This document shows, piece after piece, positions 61,608-64,000 of a DNA stretch of 64,000 nucleotides. The first letter of the stretch is position 1. Each line of letters starts with the position of its first letter. The notes under the pieces were generated by a model. It searched no databases and was not told where the DNA came from. It saw only the letters and a list, made by a program, of their open reading frames with translations. The stretch covers positions 109,225 through 173,224 of the forward strand of contig DEWY01000011.1 of NCBI GenBank assembly GCA_002363865.1, given 5' to 3'. The DNA comes from Caulobacteraceae bacterium UBA3198. Lineage in GTDB: Bacteria > Pseudomonadota > Alphaproteobacteria > Caulobacterales > Caulobacteraceae. The position numbers were made by a program, and so were the translations under genes.

Positions 61608-62663
61608 ATGTCGGTGTTCGAGCGCTATCTGACGCTTTGGGTGGGTCTGGCCATTGTGGCCGGCATCGGCCTTGGGCAGGTGTTCCCGGACATCTTCCAG
61701 GCGGTGGCCGCCCTGGAGGTCGCCAGCGTCAACCTGCCCGTGGCCCTGCTGATCTGGGCCATGATCATTCCCATGCTGGTGAAGATCGACTTCCGGGCCC
61801 TGGGCGGGGTGGCGGCGCACTGGCGGGGCATCAGCGTCACCCTGTTCGCCAACTGGGCGGTCAAGCCCTTCACCATGGCCCTGCTGGGGTGGGTGTTCAT
61901 CGGCTGGCTGTTCCGCCCCCTGCTGCCCGAGGCGCAGATTGAGTCCTATATCGCCGGCCTGATCCTGCTGGGCGCGGCGCCGTGTACGGCCATGGTCTTC
62001 GTCTGGAGTCATCTGACCAAGGGGGAGGCGCCGTTCACCCTGAGCCAGGTGGCGCTGAACGACACGGTGATGGTGGTGGCCTTTGCGCCGATCGTCGCCC
62101 TGCTGCTGGGGCTGTCGGCGATCATCGTGCCCTGGGCGACGCTGCTGCTGTCTGTGGCGCTCTACATCCTCGCGCCCGTGGCCATCTCTCAGGTGCTGCG
62201 GGCCTGGCTGATCCGGTCCGGGCGGCTGGAGGCGCTTCTGAGCGCGGCGCAGCCGGTGGCCATCGCCGCCCTGCTGGGCACGGTGGTCCTGCTGTTCGCC
62301 TTCCAGGGGGAACAGATCCTGGCCCAGCCGGTGGTGATCGCCCTCCTGGCCGTGCCGATCATCATCCAGACCTATTTCATCTTCGGCCTGGCCTATCTGC
62401 TGAACCGCGCCACGGGTGAGATCCACGGTGTAGCGGGCCCGTCGGCCCTGATCGGGGCCAGCAACTTCTTCGAACTGGCCGTGGCCGCGGCCATCAGCCT
62501 GTTTGGCCTGCAGTCCGGGGCGGCGCTCGCCACCGTGGTCGGGGTGCTGATCGAGGTGCCGGTGATGCTGACCCTGGTGGCGCTCGTGAACCGCTCGCGC
62601 CCCTGGTACGAGGCTGGCCGCGCGGTGCGGGGCCGGCAGGCTGTCGGGACGCCTGCCGACTGA
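61608..62663 (+). CDS. ACR3-family arsenite efflux transporter
   Basis: 351 residues, about ten membrane helices. ACR3 marks: LPVALLIWAMIIPMLVKIDF, the key cysteine in LLGAAPCTAMVFVWSHL, and GASNFFELAVAAAISLFGL near the end. It exports arsenite across the inner membrane using the membrane potential. It stands alone after tRNA-Lys, without arsR, arsC or arsH, and ends at a strong bidirectional hairpin. Confidence 0.93.
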   Translation: MSVFERYLTLWVGLAIVAGIGLGQVFPDIFQAVAALEVASVNLPVALLIWAMIIPMLVKIDFRALGGVAAHWRGISVTLFANWAVKPFTMALLGWVFIGWLFRPLLPEAQIESYIAGLILLGAAPCTAMVFVWSHLTKGEAPFTLSQVALNDTVMVVAFAPIVALLLGLSAIIVPWATLLLSVALYILAPVAISQVLRAWLIRSGRLEALLSAAQPVAIAALLGTVVLLFAFQGEQILAQPVVIALLAVPIIIQTYFIFGLAYLLNRATGEIHGVAGPSALIGASNFFELAVAAAISLFGLQSGAALATVVGVLIEVPVMLTLVALVNRSRPWYEAGRAVRGRQAVGTPAD

Positions 62664-62668
62664 CCAAT

Positions 62669-62703
62669 GCCGGCCATCTGGATCAGGCGTCCAGATGGCC
62701 GGC
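62669..62703. terminator. Bidirectional hairpin between convergent arsenite exporter and copper chaperone
   Basis: GCCGGCCATCTGGA (62669-62682) pairs perfectly with TCCAGATGGCCGGC (62690-62703), 7-nt loop. No strong T tract. Confidence 0.7.
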
Positions 62704-62713
62704 GGGCAAGACG

Positions 62714-63160
62714 TTAGTGTCCTGCGCCGTGGGGCGCAGACCGAACCTGCGCCGTCACAGTCTGGGCCGGGGCGTGTTCGAAGGTAAGGGTCAGGCTGAC
62801 CTCGCCCCCTTCGTCAAAGGCGCCGGTGGGGCCCATCAGCATGAGGTGCTCGGCCCCGGGCTTGAGGGCCACAGTCTCGCCCGCAGGCAAGGCCAGGCCG
62901 TCGGTGAGCTGGCGCATCCGCATGACCCCGTCATCCATGGACATGGTGTGGATCTCGCCCCGCTCGGCCACGGGGGTGTCGACCGCGACCAGGCGGTCGT
63001 CGGTCGCCGCCTGCAAGGTCACATAGCAACCCACGGCCCCGGCCCCGGCCGCCGCAGGACGGCACCAGGGATCGGTGACGGTCACGCTGGGCTCAGCCGC
63101 AGGCCGGGCGCCGCAGGCCGTCAGCAGGACGAAGGGGGCGATAAGAAGGATAGGTTTCAT
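62714..63160 (-). CDS. Copper chaperone PCu(A)C
   Basis: 148 residues. Lipoprotein-like signal (LLIAPFVLLTACGARPA). Cu(I)-binding His/Met residues of the family are in GEIHTMSMDDGVMRMRQL and AEHLMLMGPTGAF, with further His at the C-terminus (SAPHGAGH). PCu(A)C delivers copper to the CuA/CuB sites of cytochrome oxidase in the periplasm. The ATG overlaps the stop of the PepSY gene (ATGA), so the two are coupled. Confidence 0.92.
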   Translation of the reverse strand: MKPILLIAPFVLLTACGARPAAEPSVTVTDPWCRPAAAGAGAVGCYVTLQAATDDRLVAVDTPVAERGEIHTMSMDDGVMRMRQLTDGLALPAGETVALKPGAEHLMLMGPTGAFDEGGEVSLTLTFEHAPAQTVTAQVRSAPHGAGH

Positions 63161-64000
63161 GCGTTAGCTCCTGTTGGGGCGGCCGACCTGACGGTGAGGC
63201 GCCGGAGGACCCAGTCGATGGCGACGGCGAGGATGAGCGAACCTCCGACCAGGGGAAAGACCAGAGCCAGGGGGATGACCACCAGTCCAAGGACGAGCCT
63301 TCCCCGGGGGCTGGCGGTGCGAGGCGGCGCGCCGATCCGTCCCCGCGGACGTCGGATCCACCACATCGCGAGGCCGCTCAGGGCCAGTATCCAAATCGCC
63401 AGGCATCCGGCCAGCATCAGCCAGCGATTGATGGCGCCGTATTGTCGGCCCTGATGGGTGGCGACCCCCCATTCCACGGCCTTGGCGGCGGGACCGAAGT
63501 CGGCATAGCCGATGTCGGCGACGACGGCCCCGTCCGGTGCGACGTAGAGGGTGCGCTGGTCCTCGGCTCGGGCGGCCATATGCGAAACGCTCCACGCCAG
63601 CGCGGGATCTGAGGACAGGGAAATGGCGTAGGGGCGGGGCAGACCTGCCCGCTCCGCTGTGGCGAAGACGGCCTCCAGGGCCATGCCACGGTCGACGGGG
63701 CCTGGCCCGTGGTCGTGGCCGTGGGGCAAGGGATCGTTCTGCAGGGCCCAGGGCATGGGGACGTCCTCATGACCGCCATGCTGATCAGCCTTGGCAGGCG
63801 GAGCGCCCCATGCCCCGGCCGCGGCGGGTGCTGTGGGGCGACCCCAGCCGGCGGCGTTGGTCCAGTCTCGTACCGTCTTGCCCCACAGGGCTGACCAGGG
63901 CATGCCGGTCAGGGCCAGGAACAGGATGATCGTCCCGGCGAAGGCGCCGGTCCAGCCGTGCAGACGGCGCATGAGTCCTCGGGGACCGGCGGGCGCCTGC
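63157..64000 (-). CDS. PepSY-associated membrane protein (5' part beyond window)
   Basis: At least 281 codons. The frame stays open to the window end, and PepSY-TM proteins are usually near 400-500 residues, so the ATG at 63972 is probably internal. Seen are membrane helices (RRLHGWTGAFAGTIILFLAL; LMLAGCLAIWILALSGLAMW; VVIPLALVFPLVGGSLILAV), the family LTGMPWSALWGK turn, and a PepSY-like periplasmic part (DPALAWSVSHMAARAEDQRT; ADFGPAAKAVEWGVATHQGR). A His-rich loop (DQHGGHEDVPMP, PHGHDHGPG) suggests metal binding. Coupling to PCu(A)C points to copper or iron handling. Confidence 0.82.
   Translation of the reverse strand, partial: QAPAGPRGLMRRLHGWTGAFAGTIILFLALTGMPWSALWGKTVRDWTNAAGWGRPTAPAAAGAWGAPPAKADQHGGHEDVPMPWALQNDPLPHGHDHGPGPVDRGMALEAVFATAERAGLPRPYAISLSSDPALAWSVSHMAARAEDQRTLYVAPDGAVVADIGYADFGPAAKAVEWGVATHQGRQYGAINRWLMLAGCLAIWILALSGLAMWWIRRPRGRIGAPPRTASPRGRLVLGLVVIPLALVFPLVGGSLILAVAIDWVLRRLTVRSAAPTGANA

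Noticed and set aside
61293..62426. N-terminal extension of the lipoprotein gene (60699-61292) through tRNA-Lys and opposite the arsenite exporter
   Set aside because: The extension is antisense to the tRNA and to the exporter; the lipoprotein signal gives a clear start at 61292.

Overview
The window is high-GC, gene-dense alphaproteobacterial chromosome, most likely from the family Caulobacteraceae (Caulobacter/Phenylobacterium-like). The main pointers are a PopZ polar organiser next to valS, the flbT-flaF pair with a FlbA-like and a FlaEY-like protein around three short flagellins, sigma-54 flagellar promoters of Caulobacter type, CtrA-like boxes, and the run gyrA-coaD-peptidyl-prolyl isomerases-queA-tgt. 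No phage, insertion sequence, CRISPR array or rRNA gene was seen; there is one tRNA. The first gene (TolC-like) and the last gene (PepSY protein) are cut by the window ends. Genus assignment is inference.

Layout. 1-9.3 kb: end of an outer-membrane efflux protein, popZ, valS, a GAF-PAS hybrid histidine kinase, an acyl-CoA synthetase and tlyA. 9.4-15.7 kb: a Tyr-rich glycine-zipper envelope protein, a TrmA/RlmD-type RNA methyltransferase, a PA0069-type radical SAM protein, a small glycosyltransferase-like protein, a soluble lytic transglycosylase and a family-4-type uracil-DNA glycosylase. 15.8-22.1 kb: ETF-quinone oxidoreductase, a TPR lipoprotein, ispE, and the nitrogen pair glnK-amtB. 22.1-30.8 kb: two related secreted proteins (one with a fasciclin domain), glyQ-glyS-ppdK and a FabH-like synthase. 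31-38.2 kb: a small porin-like barrel, a sterol-desaturase-like hydroxylase, a three-gene unit (HD phosphohydrolase, tyrosine phosphatase, Nudix-type NAD regulator), a universal stress protein, a repeat-containing lipoprotein and a MoxR ATPase.

38.4-47.8 kb is the flagellar filament island: a FlbA-like TPR protein diverges from flbT-flaF across a CtrA-like box, followed by two near-duplicate flagellins, each with a sigma-54 promoter at the same distance from its start, then a FlaG-family protein, a more divergent flagellin without a visible sigma-54 promoter, and a large FlaEY-like protein. FlbT and FlaF act after transcription on flagellin expression in Caulobacter, so regulators and targets sit side by side.

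47.9-64 kb: two small envelope proteins, ssb, an alternative oxidase, a ClC chloride channel/antiporter, gyrA, coaD, two cyclophilins, a membrane-anchored EEP hydrolase, queA-tgt (queuosine pathway), tRNA-Lys, an ACR3 arsenite exporter, and a PCu(A)C copper chaperone coupled to a PepSY membrane protein.

No wholly new system stands out. The points most worth a second look are: the paired secreted proteins sharing head and tail motifs around different middles; a FUS-like Tyr/Gly/Ser/Gln tract in a bacterial envelope protein; loss of metal-ligand cysteines in Tgt and in the uracil-DNA glycosylase; Met at the GyrA position equivalent to E. coli Asp87; and the complete enhancer-IHF-sigma-54 layout of the flagellin promoters.
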